DNA from: Glaciimonas sp. PCH181
GTDB taxonomy: Bacteria > Pseudomonadota > Gammaproteobacteria > Burkholderiales > Burkholderiaceae_D
Direction of reading: 5' to 3'
NCBI RefSeq assembly: GCF_003056055.1
Contig: NZ_PYFP01000001.1
Coordinates: 496,001-560,000, forward strand
DNA: 64,000 nt
Part shown: positions 47,882 through 59,489 of the stretch, piece by piece
Layout: every line of letters starts with the position of its first letter
Numbering within the stretch: the first letter of the stretch is position 1
Notes under the pieces: model-generated
Databases searched by the model: none
Told to the model about the DNA's origin: nothing
What the model saw: the letters and a program-made list of their open reading frames with translations, nothing else
Position numbers and translations under genes: made by a program

Positions 47882-48543
47882 TGCGTCGTCCTTACTCAAA
47901 AGTAATCAAAATCGCCTTAAGGAATGCCGCCGGAATCGTTCGTAAATGTCAGGATAACTTTCACCGCGCAGTCTTACTTCTTTACTTATTTGTAAGCTAA
48001 AAGTGCGATCAATTCAATCCTGTCGATTCAACTTTTAGTCGATCATTTTGAGTATTAATTGGGACTGTAAATTTTACAGCGCCTTACGCTAAATTCAGAT
48101 GATTTTCGCGTTGCCTGAAGACATGCACGGCAGCGCAGCAGCCTACGATAGACGCCCCATATGAGTACGACGCACCGATGCACATGCGTTGCATCGTGTT
48201 GCTGTTGCGATTTTTTTGCGGATTGAAATGCAAATGTCGTTACTTTTCTGCGAATTATTTTGCCTTACCTGATTAGGCAAGGCGTCCGTCGATCGGATGG
48301 ATGAGTTGCGTGCGACCAGTTGTCAGGCCATTAGCAAATGGCGGCTACGCTTTAGAGGAAATTCCGTGAACTTTGGCGTAAAACTTTGCCTCTGATCGCG
48401 AAAGTAATGGTTCTTTGGGCGTAGCCTGACTGTGTAATTGCTTGACGTTAATTTTTTATATGGTTGTTAGGCAGCAGTAGGTGCCATAGACATTTCGCCA
48501 ATTTTACTAATCTGAGGAGTGTTGTCAGACCGATTACTTTCTA
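47882..48543. other. Gene-free stretch before the AT-rich orphan
   Basis: About 660 bp with no supported coding region. A weak 6-bp hairpin lies near 48262. The base composition falls toward the AT-rich gene that follows. Nothing else was recognised. Confidence 0.4.
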
Positions 48544-50172
48544 TTAGGTGTATTTTTTTTTGAGAATTTTTTGTAATTCAGTATTTAAGCGTTCATTTCT
48601 ATTAAGTGCTAATGCCATTTGTTTCTTGTGTCGATCTTCGATGGGAAATACGTCATCAGCAGCTAACATGGATATAGTATATAAAATCTGAACAGCTTGT
48701 TCTGGAGCGATGCCATTTAGCACATCCTTCAGGGCCTCATATTTATCTAACTCTTTTTTATAAGCATCCATATTTATAGATGCCTTCTCAAGAATTAATG
48801 CTTGCGATTTTATAGGTGGAGCGTTCGCAATCAGAGGAATAGGGCTTGTGGTCTCGTCGATGGTGTATAGCTTAGGTCGAAAATATAAAGCATTTTTATG
48901 TTTTGTTGGACGATGTTTTGTCAATTTTTTTATCATGCTTAAAAGATCATCATTTCTTTGCATTAATAATTCTAATTTTTTCGCAGGTGATTGAACGTTA
49001 TCATCTTTAATATTATATTTTTCTAGTAAATACTTTTGTATTTCAACTACATTTTTAGACGACGCAACAAGTTTCAATTCTGCAGTGAACTCTGTGTAAG
49101 CTTCTATTTCCTCTCGTGCAGGTCCAAGATTTGTAAGCAAATCAATCCTGTGCCGTTCTTTAAAAAAACTATTTTTAGCGGAATATTTGTTTGGAGATTG
49201 TTCTTTTATTCGATGCTTAGGAATAAATATAAATTTCTTTTCGGCATCGATTACGCTTTTAATTCTAGGGTCTGTTTTAAAGGCGGCAGAGGTATCAGGT
49301 ATCTCGGAGTTTTTTCTGCTGGTTGTTCTGCTAGACGGTCTCTCTTGTACAATTTTTTCAGGCTCTTCATGTATGAGAACAGTAGTCTTCGGCATTTGTG
49401 CTTTGGCCTGAGTCTCTTGCTCCGAGGAAACTAAGCCTTTACTAACGAAATTTGGTGAGCAAATTTCCTGCTTAGTCGTGCTTTCGATGTTCGGCGGTAA
49501 GATAATCGGGTTACTTTGTAAAATATCGAATGCTTTATGAGTCCATATTTTTTTTGCGTTTTTGACACTTAATCCATTATTGGTTCGAAACAAAGAAAAT
49601 GAAGTTTTTGTATTTTCTTGGTGCGGTAGGTCCTTGCTTAAATCTTTCTCCATTCCTAACTTACTAAAGTTCATTTCTGATTCGAATTTTATAAAAATTT
49701 CTTCAGGTTTTTTGCTCACATTCGACACATAAACCTGATCGAGAATTTTTAGAACAGTATTAATTGCGGTGTACTCATCAATTTTATATTCTTTACATAA
49801 CGCTAAATAATGTACGACCTGTTGTTCAAGATTCTGCTTCTTTTCCTTAATGTTGAATCCAATAATATTTTTAGATGATATTGCGGATACATCATTACGT
49901 TGTAAATGTTGCTTTGATAATGTATTACAAGATTTAAAATTTTTATTTAGTAGCAGTGACGTATCTTCTGATTTTTGATGTTGTGTCCCACTAATAGAGA
50001 TTAATGGATTTGATACTAATTTTGAATCCCTTCTATCAGTCGAAGTATTTTGACAATAAGTAATATTATTACTCAAAGAGTTAGTGGTTTTGGAAAATGT
50101 AAATACTGGTAAGCGAATATTTTGGGACGGCGATACTCTTAAAGAGGAGGCAATAGTGGTCAAAGCGAGCAT
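48544..50172 (-). CDS. AT-rich orphan protein, candidate secreted effector
   Basis: 542 aa, no family recognised, no membrane segment. The first 110 residues are Ser/Thr/Asn-rich and disorder-like (LALTTIASSLRVSPSQNIRL and onward), then comes a helical region (QQVVHYLALCKEYKIDEYTA), a Lys/Ser/Pro-rich linker (EEPEKIVQERPSSRTTSRKN) and a charged helical C-terminus with two similar helical segments around ELLMQRNDDLLSMIKKL and LALNRNERLNTELQKILKKK. Base composition is much more AT-rich than its neighbours, a sign of transfer. A cagga site supports the ATG. The N-terminal style fits type III substrates, but no secretion genes are in view. Confidence 0.6.
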   Translation of the reverse strand: MLALTTIASSLRVSPSQNIRLPVFTFSKTTNSLSNNITYCQNTSTDRRDSKLVSNPLISISGTQHQKSEDTSLLLNKNFKSCNTLSKQHLQRNDVSAISSKNIIGFNIKEKKQNLEQQVVHYLALCKEYKIDEYTAINTVLKILDQVYVSNVSKKPEEIFIKFESEMNFSKLGMEKDLSKDLPHQENTKTSFSLFRTNNGLSVKNAKKIWTHKAFDILQSNPIILPPNIESTTKQEICSPNFVSKGLVSSEQETQAKAQMPKTTVLIHEEPEKIVQERPSSRTTSRKNSEIPDTSAAFKTDPRIKSVIDAEKKFIFIPKHRIKEQSPNKYSAKNSFFKERHRIDLLTNLGPAREEIEAYTEFTAELKLVASSKNVVEIQKYLLEKYNIKDDNVQSPAKKLELLMQRNDDLLSMIKKLTKHRPTKHKNALYFRPKLYTIDETTSPIPLIANAPPIKSQALILEKASINMDAYKKELDKYEALKDVLNGIAPEQAVQILYTISMLAADDVFPIEDRHKKQMALALNRNERLNTELQKILKKKYT

Positions 50173-50308
50173 GAATTTCCTGAGATGATAGATTTGAAAA
50201 TAGCTAATGAAACAGCTACGTCAGATTCGGGTGCACAATAAGACTGAAATTGCGGCTCAATTTAAGTGATGCATCTATTTTTGGCATTCAATAAATGTTC
50301 ATTTCCTC

Positions 50309-50357
50309 CTCTGACGGGATGCTGACTGCCGAAGGGGTGACAGCCTTCTCGTCAGAG
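50309..50357. other. Structured element upstream of gcvH
   Basis: ctctgacg (50309-50316) pairs with cgtcagag (50350-50357) around an inner gctg/cagc stem, and an alternative gaagg/ccttc pairing overlaps it. The loop contains ccgaagggg, a block also present in glycine aptamers, but the matching ctctcaggc and ggacaga blocks are not found. It lies about 300 bp before gcvH and about 140 bp from the divergent orphan gene, so it could belong to either leader. The rest of the 480-bp region is AT-rich and empty. Confidence 0.35.
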
Positions 50358-50655
50358 CGCAAACAACCGGGAAAGGCCCAAAACGTGCACACGCATTTGA
50401 TAAAGGTCTTTTTTAGTGCCAATTAAGCAATATTGACAACTTGTCCTTTATTTGCAGCCTCACCCTCAATATACGATTTTTCTTTATAGAAAAATTTTTC
50501 GAAAATATTTTTATTTTTAGATAAATATTAAATTTTTTATGCATTAATAAACTATTTATGGGGTTAATTGATTGCAAAAGAAATATGCAAAATCTTACAA
50601 TTCCACATCTGCGAAAAGCGAACAATTCAACCCATTTCAAACATAGAGGCCAACA

Positions 50656-51036
50656 ATGAGCGTCACCAAATACACCGAAGAACATGAATGGTTGAAGATC
50701 GAAGACGACGGCGTGGTAACTGTCGGGATTACCGATTTTGCACAAGATCATTTGGGGGATCTTGTGTATGTGCAATTGCCGGATGTAGGCAATCAGGTAG
50801 AAAAAGGCGAAGAGGTTGCTGTCATAGAATCCGTAAAGACTGCCAGTGAAATCAATATGCCGGTCGCTGGCGTCATCACAGAAATCAATGGTTTATTAGC
50901 GGACGAACCCGGCAAGATCAATGAAGATCCAATGGGCGCTGGTTGGTTTTTCAAATTTCAGGCAAGCGATGTGACCGAGTTGGAAGGCCTGCTGGACGAG
51001 GCTGGTTATAAGGCATTTGTCGCCAGTCTGGGTTAA
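50656..51036 (+). CDS. gcvH: Glycine cleavage system H protein
   Basis: 126-aa lipoyl carrier. The lipoylated lysine is K61 in AVIESVKTASEI, within a biotinyl/lipoyl fold that begins TKYTEEHEWLKIEDDGVVTV. It shuttles the aminomethyl group between the P, T and L proteins. A gaggcc site precedes the ATG. It opens the five-gene glycine/serine operon. Confidence 0.97.
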   Translation: MSVTKYTEEHEWLKIEDDGVVTVGITDFAQDHLGDLVYVQLPDVGNQVEKGEEVAVIESVKTASEINMPVAGVITEINGLLADEPGKINEDPMGAGWFFKFQASDVTELEGLLDEAGYKAFVASLG

Positions 51037-51076
51037 AGACAACGTCTTGTCAGAGCAATAAATTCAGAATTGCCCC

Positions 51077-51104
51077 ATGCCGCGCATACTGCGATGCGCG
51101 GCAT
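51077..51104. repeat. Intergenic hairpin between gcvH and gcvP
   Basis: A perfect 11-bp stem (51077-51087 with 51094-51104) around a 6-nt loop, without T-run. As it lies within the operon it more likely stabilises the gcvH message or tunes readthrough than terminates. Confidence 0.65.
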
Positions 51105-51150
51105 ATGCGGCACATTCACATCATCACAAGCGAATTAGCAAGAGGACACC

Positions 51151-54069
51151 ATGGATCAAGTTGTGGCACAGATACGGCCTGCGTTTGAAGACTTATTACA
51201 GCATACGGATTTTGTTGGCAGGCATATCGGGCCGGGCGAAGCGGATCAACAGCGCATGCTCGATGCGCTGGGTTATCCAACGATAGATGCGCTGATCAAA
51301 AATGTGATTCCGGCGGCGATTTTATCGGACGCGCCGCTGATGCTGCGCGGCGCGCTTAATGAAGTAGAGACGCTAGAAGCTTTGCGCACCATCGCTGCCA
51401 AAAATCAGATTTTTAAATCGTATATCGGCATGGGTTATTACAACTGCCATACGCCGACCGTTATTTTGCGTAATCTGCTGGAAAATCCGGGCTGGTATAC
51501 CGCTTATACGCCGTATCAGCCGGAGATATCCCAAGGCCGTCTGGAGGCATTATTAAACTTTCAGACCATGGTGTCTGATCTGACTGGTATGGAAATCGCC
51601 AACGCCTCATTGCTGGACGAAGCGACGGCAGCGGCGGAAGCGATGACCTTTTGTCAGCGCGTATCCAAGAGCAAAAGTAAGACTTTCTTTGTATCGCAGG
51701 ATTGCTATCCGCAAACGATTGATGTTGTGCGCACACGTGCAGCACCGATTGGAATTGACGTTGTAGTGGGCGATCATTTGACGGCATTGGACGATCTGGA
51801 TTACTTCGGCGTCTTGCTGCAATATCCTAATTTGAGCGGTGAAATTCACGACTACGCCAGCGCGGTGGAGAGCGCACATAGCAAGGATGCATTGGTCGTG
51901 GTTGCCGCCGATTTACTAGCACTGACATTGTTGACGCCACCCGCAGAATTTGGCGCTGACGTGGCTATTGGCTCGTCGCAGCGGTTTGGTGTTCCGTTGG
52001 GCTATGGCGGTCCGCATGCTGCATACTTTGCGACAAAAGATGTGCATAAGCGCTTGATGCCGGGACGCGTCGTGGGCGTGTCAATCGACAGTCGCGGCGA
52101 CACTGCCTATCGCCTCGCGATGCAAACGCGTGAGCAACATATCCGCCGTGAAAAAGCCACCAGCAATATTTGTACTGCGCAAGTGCTGCTAGCGAATATC
52201 GCCAGCATGTACGCGGTCTATCATGGCCCGGAAGGACTAAAAACCATCGCACAACGGGTGCATCGTCTGGCGGCGACGTTTGTCAGCGGCATACAGGCGC
52301 TGAATCAGTCTAAAAATCTGAATGAACTGGGCATCGAAGTATTAACAACGCATTTTTTTGACACGATCACTTTGCGCACAGTCGGGCATACGCAAGCGAT
52401 ACACGCGGCGGCGCGAGCACAGTCGATTAATTTGCGTATTGTGGATGCGGATAAGGTGGGTATTGCCTTTGACGAAACCACGACCACCGAGGATGTAGCA
52501 GCGCTCTGGCGAATTTTTTCCAGCGCGGGCCAGCCTGAGCTTTCATTTGTTGCCGTTGAGGCCATTGCCGCCGATCATATTCCGGTAGCGTTGCGCCGTA
52601 CTAGCGGGTTTCTGACGCATCCAGTCTTCAACAGCCATCACTCTGAAACCCAAATGATGCGCTATCTTCGCGCTTTGGCGGACAAAGATCTGGCGCTGGA
52701 TCGGACCATGATTCCGCTCGGTTCATGCACGATGAAACTCAATGCAACCACGGAAATGATTCCGATTACCTGGAAAGAGTTCAGCGCCATTCATCCGTTT
52801 GCGCCGCTAGAGCAAGCACAGGGATATCAGCAATTAGTCAGTGAGCTAGAACAAATGCTGTGTATCTGCACCGGTTATGACGCCGTGTCGTTGCAGCCAA
52901 ATGCCGGATCGCAGGGCGAGTATGCCGGGTTGCTGGCAATCCGCGCTTATCATCAAAGTCGGGGCGAGGGGCAGCGCGATGTGTGCCTGATTCCTAGTTC
53001 TGCACACGGCACAAATCCTGCTACGGCACATATGGCAGGGATGAAAGTTGTCGTGGTGCGTTGCGATGATAACGGCAACGTAGACGTAGCCGATTTACAA
53101 GCCAAGGCGGACCAACATGCTGCCGATCTTGCGGCATTGATGATTACTTATCCTTCTACGCATGGCGTATTTGAGCAGGCTATCCGTGAAATTTGCGACA
53201 TCGTGCATGCGCATGGCGGTCAGGTGTATATCGATGGTGCGAATATGAATGCGATGGTTGGCCTGTGCGCCCCCGGTCATTTTGGCGGCGACGTGTCGCA
53301 TCTTAATTTACATAAAACCTTTTGTATCCCCCACGGCGGTGGTGGCCCCGGCGTCGGTCCGATTGGGGTCAAATCCCATTTGGCACCGTTTTTGCCTGGT
53401 CATGGCTTGTTAGAGACGGGAATTGCGCCGGTTTCTGCCGCACCTTGGGGCAGTGCGAATATCTTGCCAATTAGCTGGGCCTACATCACATTGATGGGTA
53501 GTCGCGGTCTGAAACAGGCTAGCCAGATGGCGATCCTGAACGCTAACTATATTGCCCACACTCTGGCCCCGCATTTTCCGATTCTGTACGCGGGTAAAGA
53601 CGGCAAAGGCAGCACGGTGGCGCATGAATGCATCATTGATTTGCGACCATTAAAAGATAAAACAGGCGTGACTGTGGACGACGTTGCCAAACGTCTCATC
53701 GATTTTGGTTTCCATGCGCCGACGATGTCGTTTCCGGTTGCCGGGACGTTGATGATCGAACCGACAGAGAGCGAATCTAAGGAGGAATTAGATCGCTTTT
53801 GCAATGCGATGATTGCGATCAGGCATGAAATCCAAGCGATCGAAGATGGCCATATTAGCGCTGAGAGTAGTCCACTGCGACATGCACCGCACACCGCGAT
53901 GGACTTGACTGGTGAATGGGAACGCGCTTACACGCGGGAGCAAGCGGTGTTCCCCGTGACCTCACTCAGAAAAGCGCATAAATACTGGCCGCCGGTTGGT
54001 CGTATCGATAACGTTTATGGTGACCGTAATCTGGTTTGCTCCTGCCCACCATTATCGGATTACGAATAA
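51151..54069 (+). CDS. gcvP: Glycine dehydrogenase (decarboxylating), P protein
   Basis: 972-aa PLP enzyme that decarboxylates glycine and loads the aminomethyl group on GcvH. Full-length single-chain type: the N-terminal half has [17 protein letters not shown] and [18 protein letters not shown], the C-terminal half [17 protein letters not shown], and the PLP lysine K722 sits in [18 protein letters not shown] gagga site precedes the ATG. Confidence 0.98.
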   Translation: MDQVVAQIRPAFEDLLQHTDFVGRHIGPGEADQQRMLDALGYPTIDALIKNVIPAAILSDAPLMLRGALNEVETLEALRTIAAKNQIFKSYIGMGYYNCHTPTVILRNLLENPGWYTAYTPYQPEISQGRLEALLNFQTMVSDLTGMEIANASLLDEATAAAEAMTFCQRVSKSKSKTFFVSQDCYPQTIDVVRTRAAPIGIDVVVGDHLTALDDLDYFGVLLQYPNLSGEIHDYASAVESAHSKDALVVVAADLLALTLLTPPAEFGADVAIGSSQRFGVPLGYGGPHAAYFATKDVHKRLMPGRVVGVSIDSRGDTAYRLAMQTREQHIRREKATSNICTAQVLLANIASMYAVYHGPEGLKTIAQRVHRLAATFVSGIQALNQSKNLNELGIEVLTTHFFDTITLRTVGHTQAIHAAARAQSINLRIVDADKVGIAFDETTTTEDVAALWRIFSSAGQPELSFVAVEAIAADHIPVALRRTSGFLTHPVFNSHHSETQMMRYLRALADKDLALDRTMIPLGSCTMKLNATTEMIPITWKEFSAIHPFAPLEQAQGYQQLVSELEQMLCICTGYDAVSLQPNAGSQGEYAGLLAIRAYHQSRGEGQRDVCLIPSSAHGTNPATAHMAGMKVVVVRCDDNGNVDVADLQAKADQHAADLAALMITYPSTHGVFEQAIREICDIVHAHGGQVYIDGANMNAMVGLCAPGHFGGDVSHLNLHKTFCIPHGGGGPGVGPIGVKSHLAPFLPGHGLLETGIAPVSAAPWGSANILPISWAYITLMGSRGLKQASQMAILNANYIAHTLAPHFPILYAGKDGKGSTVAHECIIDLRPLKDKTGVTVDDVAKRLIDFGFHAPTMSFPVAGTLMIEPTESESKEELDRFCNAMIAIRHEIQAIEDGHISAESSPLRHAPHTAMDLTGEWERAYTREQAVFPVTSLRKAHKYWPPVGRIDNVYGDRNLVCSCPPLSDYE

Positions 54070-54088
54070 GTTCGGGCATTAAGCCAAG

Positions 54089-54124
54089 CAACCCCATCGC
54101 AGCTGGGTTGGTGCGATGGGGTTG
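54089..54124. repeat. Intergenic hairpin between gcvP and sdaA
   Basis: A perfect 13-bp stem (54089-54101 with 54112-54124) and a 10-nt loop, no T-run. Second such structure within the operon; a processing or stability element is plausible. Confidence 0.65.
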
Positions 54125-54161
54125 ATCGCCGCACAGTAAGCTTTGTCAGGAGCATTGAAAT

Positions 54162-55541
54162 ATGGCCATTAGCATATTTGAATTATTCAAAATCGGCATT
54201 GGCCCTTCAAGCTCACACACGGTGGGGCCGATGCGGGCGGCGCTGTTGTTTGCCAACGGTTTGAAGAAAAACGGTTTGCTGGAGCGTACGCATACTGTCA
54301 AAGCTGAGTTGTATGGTTCGCTAGGCGCGACTGGCAAAGGTCATGGCAGCGACAAGGCGGTCTTGTTGGGCCTGCTGGGTGAAAGCCCGGATCTGGTCGA
54401 TATTGACACCATTGCTGATAAGTTGGCGCATATCCGCAGCACTGCAACGATCAATTTAATAGGGCAAAAGCAGGTCGCATTTATAGAGAAAGAACATCTA
54501 TTAATGTACCGCCAGCGGACTTTGCCGTATCACTCGAACGGTATGCGGTTTACGGCTTTCGATAGCGATAACGCCGAAATCGCCAACAAGGTTTATTACT
54601 CAGTCGGCGGCGGTTTTGTTGTGAATGAGAACGTTGCGGGAGAGGACCGTATTGTGGCGGATACCACGACGTTGCCGTATCCATTTCACAGCGGTGACAA
54701 GCTGCTGGCCTTATGCCAAGCAAATCAACTCTCTGTCAGCCAGTTGATGCTGGAAAACGAAAAGGTCTGGCGCTCCGAAGAACAAATCCGCAGCGGGCTG
54801 CTGAATATCTGGCAAGTGATGCAGGATTGCGTCAAACGTGGTTGTCAGAAAGAGGGCGTTCTGCCGGGCCCAATGCAAGTTCGTCGCCGTGCAGCCGAGT
54901 GGTATCGCACGCTAGCGGCACAGCCGGAAACCAGTCTGCGCGATCCATTGACGACGCTTGATTGGGTCAACCTGTACGCGTTAGCGGTTAATGAAGAAAA
55001 TGCCACCGGAGGCCGTGTCGTGACCGCGCCGACCAACGGCGCTGCCGGAATTATTCCTGCGGTATTGCATTACTACACCCGCTTTGTGCCCACGGCGAAT
55101 GAGGACGGCGTAGTCCGCTTTTTACTGACCGCAGCCGCGATTGGTATTTTGTATAAAGAAAATGCGTCAATTTCTGGCGCTGAAGTGGGTTGTCAGGGCG
55201 AGGTTGGTGTCGCCTGCTCGATGGCAGCTGGCGCATTGGCAGAAGTTATGGGCGGCACACCGGCGCAAGTAGAAAATGCCGCAGAAATCGGCATGGAACA
55301 CAATCTGGGCCTGACTTGCGATCCGATTGGCGGATTAGTCCAAGTGCCCTGTATCGAGCGGAATGCGATGGGTTCGGTCAAGGCGATCAACGCATCAAGA
55401 ATGGCATTGCGTGGCGACGGTCGACATTTTGTGTCGCTCGATAATGTGATCAAGACGATGCGTGATACCGGTGCCGATATGAAAACAAAATACAAAGAAA
55501 CCTCGCGAGGCGGACTCGCGGTAAATGTTATTGAGTGTTGA
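54162..55541 (+). CDS. sdaA: L-serine ammonia-lyase (iron-sulfur type)
   Basis: 459 aa, single-chain SdaA. Starts [20 protein letters not shown], the substrate-binding serine loop. Iron-sulfur cysteines are in the C-terminal domain: C344 and C352 ([12 protein letters not shown]), C386 (LTCDPIGG) and C397 (PCIERNAMG). It converts serine to pyruvate and ammonia. Placement between gcvP and gcvT connects glycine and serine breakdown: glycine-derived methylene-THF plus glycine give serine, which SdaA drains to pyruvate. Confidence 0.97.
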   Translation: MAISIFELFKIGIGPSSSHTVGPMRAALLFANGLKKNGLLERTHTVKAELYGSLGATGKGHGSDKAVLLGLLGESPDLVDIDTIADKLAHIRSTATINLIGQKQVAFIEKEHLLMYRQRTLPYHSNGMRFTAFDSDNAEIANKVYYSVGGGFVVNENVAGEDRIVADTTTLPYPFHSGDKLLALCQANQLSVSQLMLENEKVWRSEEQIRSGLLNIWQVMQDCVKRGCQKEGVLPGPMQVRRRAAEWYRTLAAQPETSLRDPLTTLDWVNLYALAVNEENATGGRVVTAPTNGAAGIIPAVLHYYTRFVPTANEDGVVRFLLTAAAIGILYKENASISGAEVGCQGEVGVACSMAAGALAEVMGGTPAQVENAAEIGMEHNLGLTCDPIGGLVQVPCIERNAMGSVKAINASRMALRGDGRHFVSLDNVIKTMRDTGADMKTKYKETSRGGLAVNVIEC

Positions 55542-55629
55542 CGGGCTATTTTTGCAAGCCTCCGTCAGCGCTTTCCGGTGCGTAGAAACGTACTCATTTA
55601 AATTTATTTAGCTTTAAAAAAGGAAATAT

Positions 55630-56754
55630 ATGGAGACCAACTCTCAATCCCTCGCGCGCACGCCGTTGTACGATCTGCATGTTGAGTTGGGCGCAAAGAT
55701 GGTGCCGTTTGCTGGCTATCAAATGCCGGTGCAGTACCCGACTGGCGTATTGAAAGAACACAGCCATACGCGCACGCAAGCCGGTTTATTCGATGTTTCG
55801 CACATGGGGCAGGTGCGCTTGACGGGTCAACACGCGGCAGCAGCGCTGGAAACGTTGGTACCTGTGGATATCATCGATCTTCCCGTAAATACGCAGCGTT
55901 ACGCGCTATTTACCAATGAAACTGGCGGAATATTGGACGATTTAATGGTCGCGAATGCCGGCGACCATTTATTTTTAGTCGTCAATGCCGCTTGCAAAGA
56001 ACAAGATATAGCGCATTTGCGTCAGCATTTGTCAGACCGCTGCACTGTGGAAGAATTAAGTGAGTACGCCTTGCTGGCGTTGCAAGGACCGCAAGCCGCA
56101 AAGGTGTTGGCACGCTTTGCGCCGCAAGTTGCGCAAATGTTATTCATGCAAACGGCCACTGTGACGCTGGCTGGCTTCCCTTGTTTTGTGAGCCGTTCGG
56201 GTTACACCGGTGAAGATGGCTTTGAAATATCTGTACCAAACGCGCATGCAGAAAAGCTGGCGCGTTTGTTACTGGATCAACCGGAAGTCGCCCCTATCGG
56301 TCTGGCAGCACGCGACTCTTTACGTCTGGAAGCAGGATTATGCCTGTATGGGCACGATATGGACGATGCGACTACGCCGGTCGAAGCTAGTCTGGCATGG
56401 GCGTTATCTAAAGTCCGGCGGGCTGATCAGGCGCGTGCAGGCGGTTACCCGGGCGCTGCCATTATCTTGCAGCAACTTGCAGAAGGCGTTGCGCGTAAGC
56501 GAGTGGGCTTACTGCCGCAAGAGCGAATTCCGGTGCGCGAAGGCGCTGAGGTGGTCGATGCCAATGGTGCGGTGGTCGGTAAGGTGACCAGCGGTGGTTT
56601 TGGACCAACCGTCGGCGGTCCGGTCGCAATGGGCTATGTCGATATCGCTCATGCCCAACCCGGCACGCTGCTGCAAGCGATTGTGCGTGGTAAGTCGATT
56701 CCGGTAGTTGTGACTAAAACGCCGTTTACGCCGCAACGCTACTACCGCGGTTAA
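55630..56754 (+). CDS. gcvT: Glycine cleavage system T protein (aminomethyltransferase)
   Basis: 374 aa. Transfers the methylene group from aminomethyl-GcvH to tetrahydrofolate. [46 protein letters not shown] and [20 protein letters not shown] are the family blocks, the last with the catalytic Asp. An aaagga site precedes the ATG. It comes after gcvP and sdaA, not first as in the common T-H-P order. Confidence 0.97.
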   Translation: METNSQSLARTPLYDLHVELGAKMVPFAGYQMPVQYPTGVLKEHSHTRTQAGLFDVSHMGQVRLTGQHAAAALETLVPVDIIDLPVNTQRYALFTNETGGILDDLMVANAGDHLFLVVNAACKEQDIAHLRQHLSDRCTVEELSEYALLALQGPQAAKVLARFAPQVAQMLFMQTATVTLAGFPCFVSRSGYTGEDGFEISVPNAHAEKLARLLLDQPEVAPIGLAARDSLRLEAGLCLYGHDMDDATTPVEASLAWALSKVRRADQARAGGYPGAAIILQQLAEGVARKRVGLLPQERIPVREGAEVVDANGAVVGKVTSGGFGPTVGGPVAMGYVDIAHAQPGTLLQAIVRGKSIPVVVTKTPFTPQRYYRG

Positions 56755-56821
56755 GGATGACAAAGTTAATCCAGGAAAACTTTGCCAGGAAGGTTTCCTA
56801 TCAATCAATAGTGGAGAAGCA

Positions 56822-57823
56822 ATGTCAGAACTAATCCCTGCACCAATCTCGGCACGGCGTGCGATAGAAGCCGGAGATAAATTGCGTGGCGCAGAAAAGA
56901 TGGCGCGCATTCCGATTAAGATTATCCCCACCGAACCGGCGCAATACCTGCGTAAGCCAGCGTGGATTCGCGCCCAATTTACTGGTACGCGTGAAGTTTT
57001 ACGCATGAAAGAAATTCTGCGCGACAACCATTTGCATACGGTCTGCGAAGAGGCGAATTGCCCAAATATTGGCGAGTGCTTCAAAAGCGGCACCGCGACT
57101 TTCATGATCATGGGCGACATCTGCACCAGACGTTGTCCATTTTGCGATGTGGGTCATGGTCGTCCGCTGGCGCTCGATCCGGAAGAACCAAAAAATCTGG
57201 CGCAAACGATTAAAGCGATGAGTTTGCGATATGTCGTGATTACCTCGGTGGATCGGGACGATCTGCGTGATGGCGGTGCAGCCCATTTTGTTAACTGCAT
57301 CGAGCAAACACGTGCGCTCAGTCCGGGAATAAAAATTGAAATTCTGACGCCCGATTTTCGGGGGCGTATCGATGTCGCGCTTGCAATCCTTGGGCAAGCA
57401 ACGCCAGATGTGTTCAACCACAATCTGGAAACGATCCCTCGCCTTTATCGTGAGGCACGTCCCGGCGCTGACTATCGCAATTCTCTGGAATTGCTTCAGC
57501 GTTTTAAGCAGCACCATCCGCACGTCGCTACAAAATCTGGACTGATGCTGGGCTTGGGCGAGACCCTGGAAGAAATTGAAGTGGTCATGCAGGATTTACG
57601 CGCGCATCAGGTGGATATGTTGACGCTAGGCCAGTATTTGCAGCCTAGCCCGCATCATCTTCCGGTAGCGCGCTATGTCACTCCAGAGGAGTTTGAAACT
57701 TTGCGGCTGGCAGCAGTGAAGATGGGCTTTTCACGCGTGGCCTCAGGCCCGATGGTCCGTTCGTCTTATCATGCAGATTCGCAGTCTGATGGCACTTTTG
57801 TGACGACCCCGGCATTACGGTGA
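56822..57823 (+). CDS. lipA: Lipoyl synthase
   Basis: 333-aa radical SAM enzyme that inserts two sulfurs into octanoyl groups on lipoyl domains such as GcvH. The auxiliary cluster motif is C75-C80-C86 ([12 protein letters not shown]) and the SAM cluster C101-C105-C108 (CTRRCPFC). No lipB is adjacent. Its presence at the end of the gcv operon couples supply of the cofactor to demand by GcvH. Confidence 0.97.
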   Translation: MSELIPAPISARRAIEAGDKLRGAEKMARIPIKIIPTEPAQYLRKPAWIRAQFTGTREVLRMKEILRDNHLHTVCEEANCPNIGECFKSGTATFMIMGDICTRRCPFCDVGHGRPLALDPEEPKNLAQTIKAMSLRYVVITSVDRDDLRDGGAAHFVNCIEQTRALSPGIKIEILTPDFRGRIDVALAILGQATPDVFNHNLETIPRLYREARPGADYRNSLELLQRFKQHHPHVATKSGLMLGLGETLEEIEVVMQDLRAHQVDMLTLGQYLQPSPHHLPVARYVTPEEFETLRLAAVKMGFSRVASGPMVRSSYHADSQSDGTFVTTPALR

Positions 57824-57890
57824 TGTTGACAATGTGTTGCTTAAGCAATCCGCTATAGGTTGCTGTTTTGGTGGCAAAAGTTGTTTGGTA

Positions 57891-57949
57891 AAGCGCTGTT
57901 TATTGTTCGGTCGTGATCTTTGCGACCAGACAATAAACAGCGCTTTTTT
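57891..57949 (+). terminator. Terminator of the gcv operon
   Basis: A 15-bp perfect stem (57891-57905 with 57931-57945), an inner ggtcg/cgacc stem (57909-57913 with 57923-57927) and a T-run, about 70 bp after lipA. Confidence 0.92.
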
Positions 57950-58020
57950 TTATTGAAATTTCTGCAATAATTAAATGATCATCCTCGCTAAATTGATGTT
58001 ATTTAACACTTCGGGCACAT

Positions 58021-59487
58021 ATGCTGAAGTTGCTGAAAATCATGCTGGGCTTAAGTTTGGGGCTGACCCTGCAATGGGCAAGCACCGTACCGGTTGCGCC
58101 GATTGCGCCCGTTATCGGGACAGTTATCCGGCCAGTTATCGTACTGCCGCTGGAAGGCGCGATAGGTCCCGCTACTGCGACTTTTATCAGCCGTAATATT
58201 GTGCGTGCGCAACAAAAGGGCGCGCAATTAATTGTGCTGCGCATGGATACGCCGGGCGGTCTCGATATCTCAATGCGCCAGATTATTCAGACGATATTGG
58301 CCTCGCCGATACCGGTGGCGACATTTGTTGCGCCCGGCGGTGCGCGTGCTGCCAGTGCCGGGACGTTTATTCTCTATGCAAGCCATATTGCTGCGATGGC
58401 CCCGGGCACCAATCTGGGCGCTGCCAGTCCGGTACAGATAGGAATGCCCGGTCAAAGGGAGCCGCCGCAAAATCCAAACAAGGATACAAAAGCAGACGCA
58501 AACAAAGCCGATAAAAATGCTTCTGCACCCGAATTGCCCGCCGACAATGAAAGTACCCTGAGCAGAAAACGCATGCATGATGCGGCAGCCTATATCCGTG
58601 GCCTGGCGCAAATGCGTGGCCGCAATGCTCCATGGGCAGAGCGTGCAGTACGCGAGGCGGTCAGTCTTTCATCTGAAGAAGCGCTACATCAGAAAGTGAT
58701 CGACCTCACCGCGCTGGATGTGCCGGAATTGCTGCGTAAGCTTGATGGCCGATCTATCTCAACCTCAGATGGAACGCACGTTTTGCACACGGCAGGCGCG
58801 CCTGTGACAACGCTGGAGTTGGATAACAGAACCCGGTTTCTGGCGATCATCACTGATCCTAGCACTGCGCTAATCCTGCTGATGATCGGCGTGTATGGGT
58901 TGATTTTTGAATTTTCCAATCCCGGTTTTGTTTTACCGGGCGTGGCTGGCGCGATCTGTTTATTAATCGGTTTGTTTGCCTTACAAATGCTGCCGGTCAA
59001 TTACGCCGGTCTGGGCCTGATTCTTCTCGGTATCGGATTCTTGGCGGCGGAAATATATTTACCCACTTTTGGTGTCATTGGCATAGGGGGGATTATTGCG
59101 TTCAGCATAGGCGCGATGATGCTGATTGATACCGATTTGCCGGGCTACGGTATCCCGCTATCGTTAATTGTCGCACTGGCGGTGGTGACTGCGCTTTTCA
59201 TATTTTTCGTTTCCGGTGCGGTACTCAAATCGCGGCGGCGTCCTGTTGTCAGTGGGGCGGAGGAATTGTTGGGCAGCGCCGGGCTAATGCTCAGCGATAC
59301 GATTATCAATAGGCAGGCGGATGGCATTAGCAACGAAGGCTGGGCGCGCGTGCATAGCGAACAATGGCGCGTGCAAAGCCCGGTTTCGTTGCAGCAAGGA
59401 CAGCAAGTGCGGGTAACGGCACGGACCGGGCTGATACTAAAAGTGATGCCAGTGGGCCCAAAAAACGCAGCGCAAACAGGAGAGTAA
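58021..59487 (+). CDS. NfeD family membrane-bound serine protease
   Basis: 488 aa. A signal-like N-terminus precedes a ClpP-type protease domain ([40 protein letters not shown] with the nucleophile Ser), then four membrane helices and a C-terminal OB-fold NfeD domain. The protease/slipin pair works together on membrane protein quality control; the slipin gene follows 2 bp later. A charged Lys/Asp/Asn-rich insert ([20 protein letters not shown]) interrupts the protease domain. Confidence 0.92.
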   Translation: MLKLLKIMLGLSLGLTLQWASTVPVAPIAPVIGTVIRPVIVLPLEGAIGPATATFISRNIVRAQQKGAQLIVLRMDTPGGLDISMRQIIQTILASPIPVATFVAPGGARAASAGTFILYASHIAAMAPGTNLGAASPVQIGMPGQREPPQNPNKDTKADANKADKNASAPELPADNESTLSRKRMHDAAAYIRGLAQMRGRNAPWAERAVREAVSLSSEEALHQKVIDLTALDVPELLRKLDGRSISTSDGTHVLHTAGAPVTTLELDNRTRFLAIITDPSTALILLMIGVYGLIFEFSNPGFVLPGVAGAICLLIGLFALQMLPVNYAGLGLILLGIGFLAAEIYLPTFGVIGIGGIIAFSIGAMMLIDTDLPGYGIPLSLIVALAVVTALFIFFVSGAVLKSRRRPVVSGAEELLGSAGLMLSDTIINRQADGISNEGWARVHSEQWRVQSPVSLQQGQQVRVTARTGLILKVMPVGPKNAAQTGE

Positions 59488-59489
59488 TC

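Noticed and set aside
48262..48282. Short hairpin in the gene-free stretch
   Set aside because: Only six base pairs and no T-run; not different from chance.
50309..50357. Confident glycine riboswitch call
   Set aside because: Only one consensus block (ccgaagggg) is present; the ctctcaggc and ggacaga blocks are missing. Kept as an unassigned structure.
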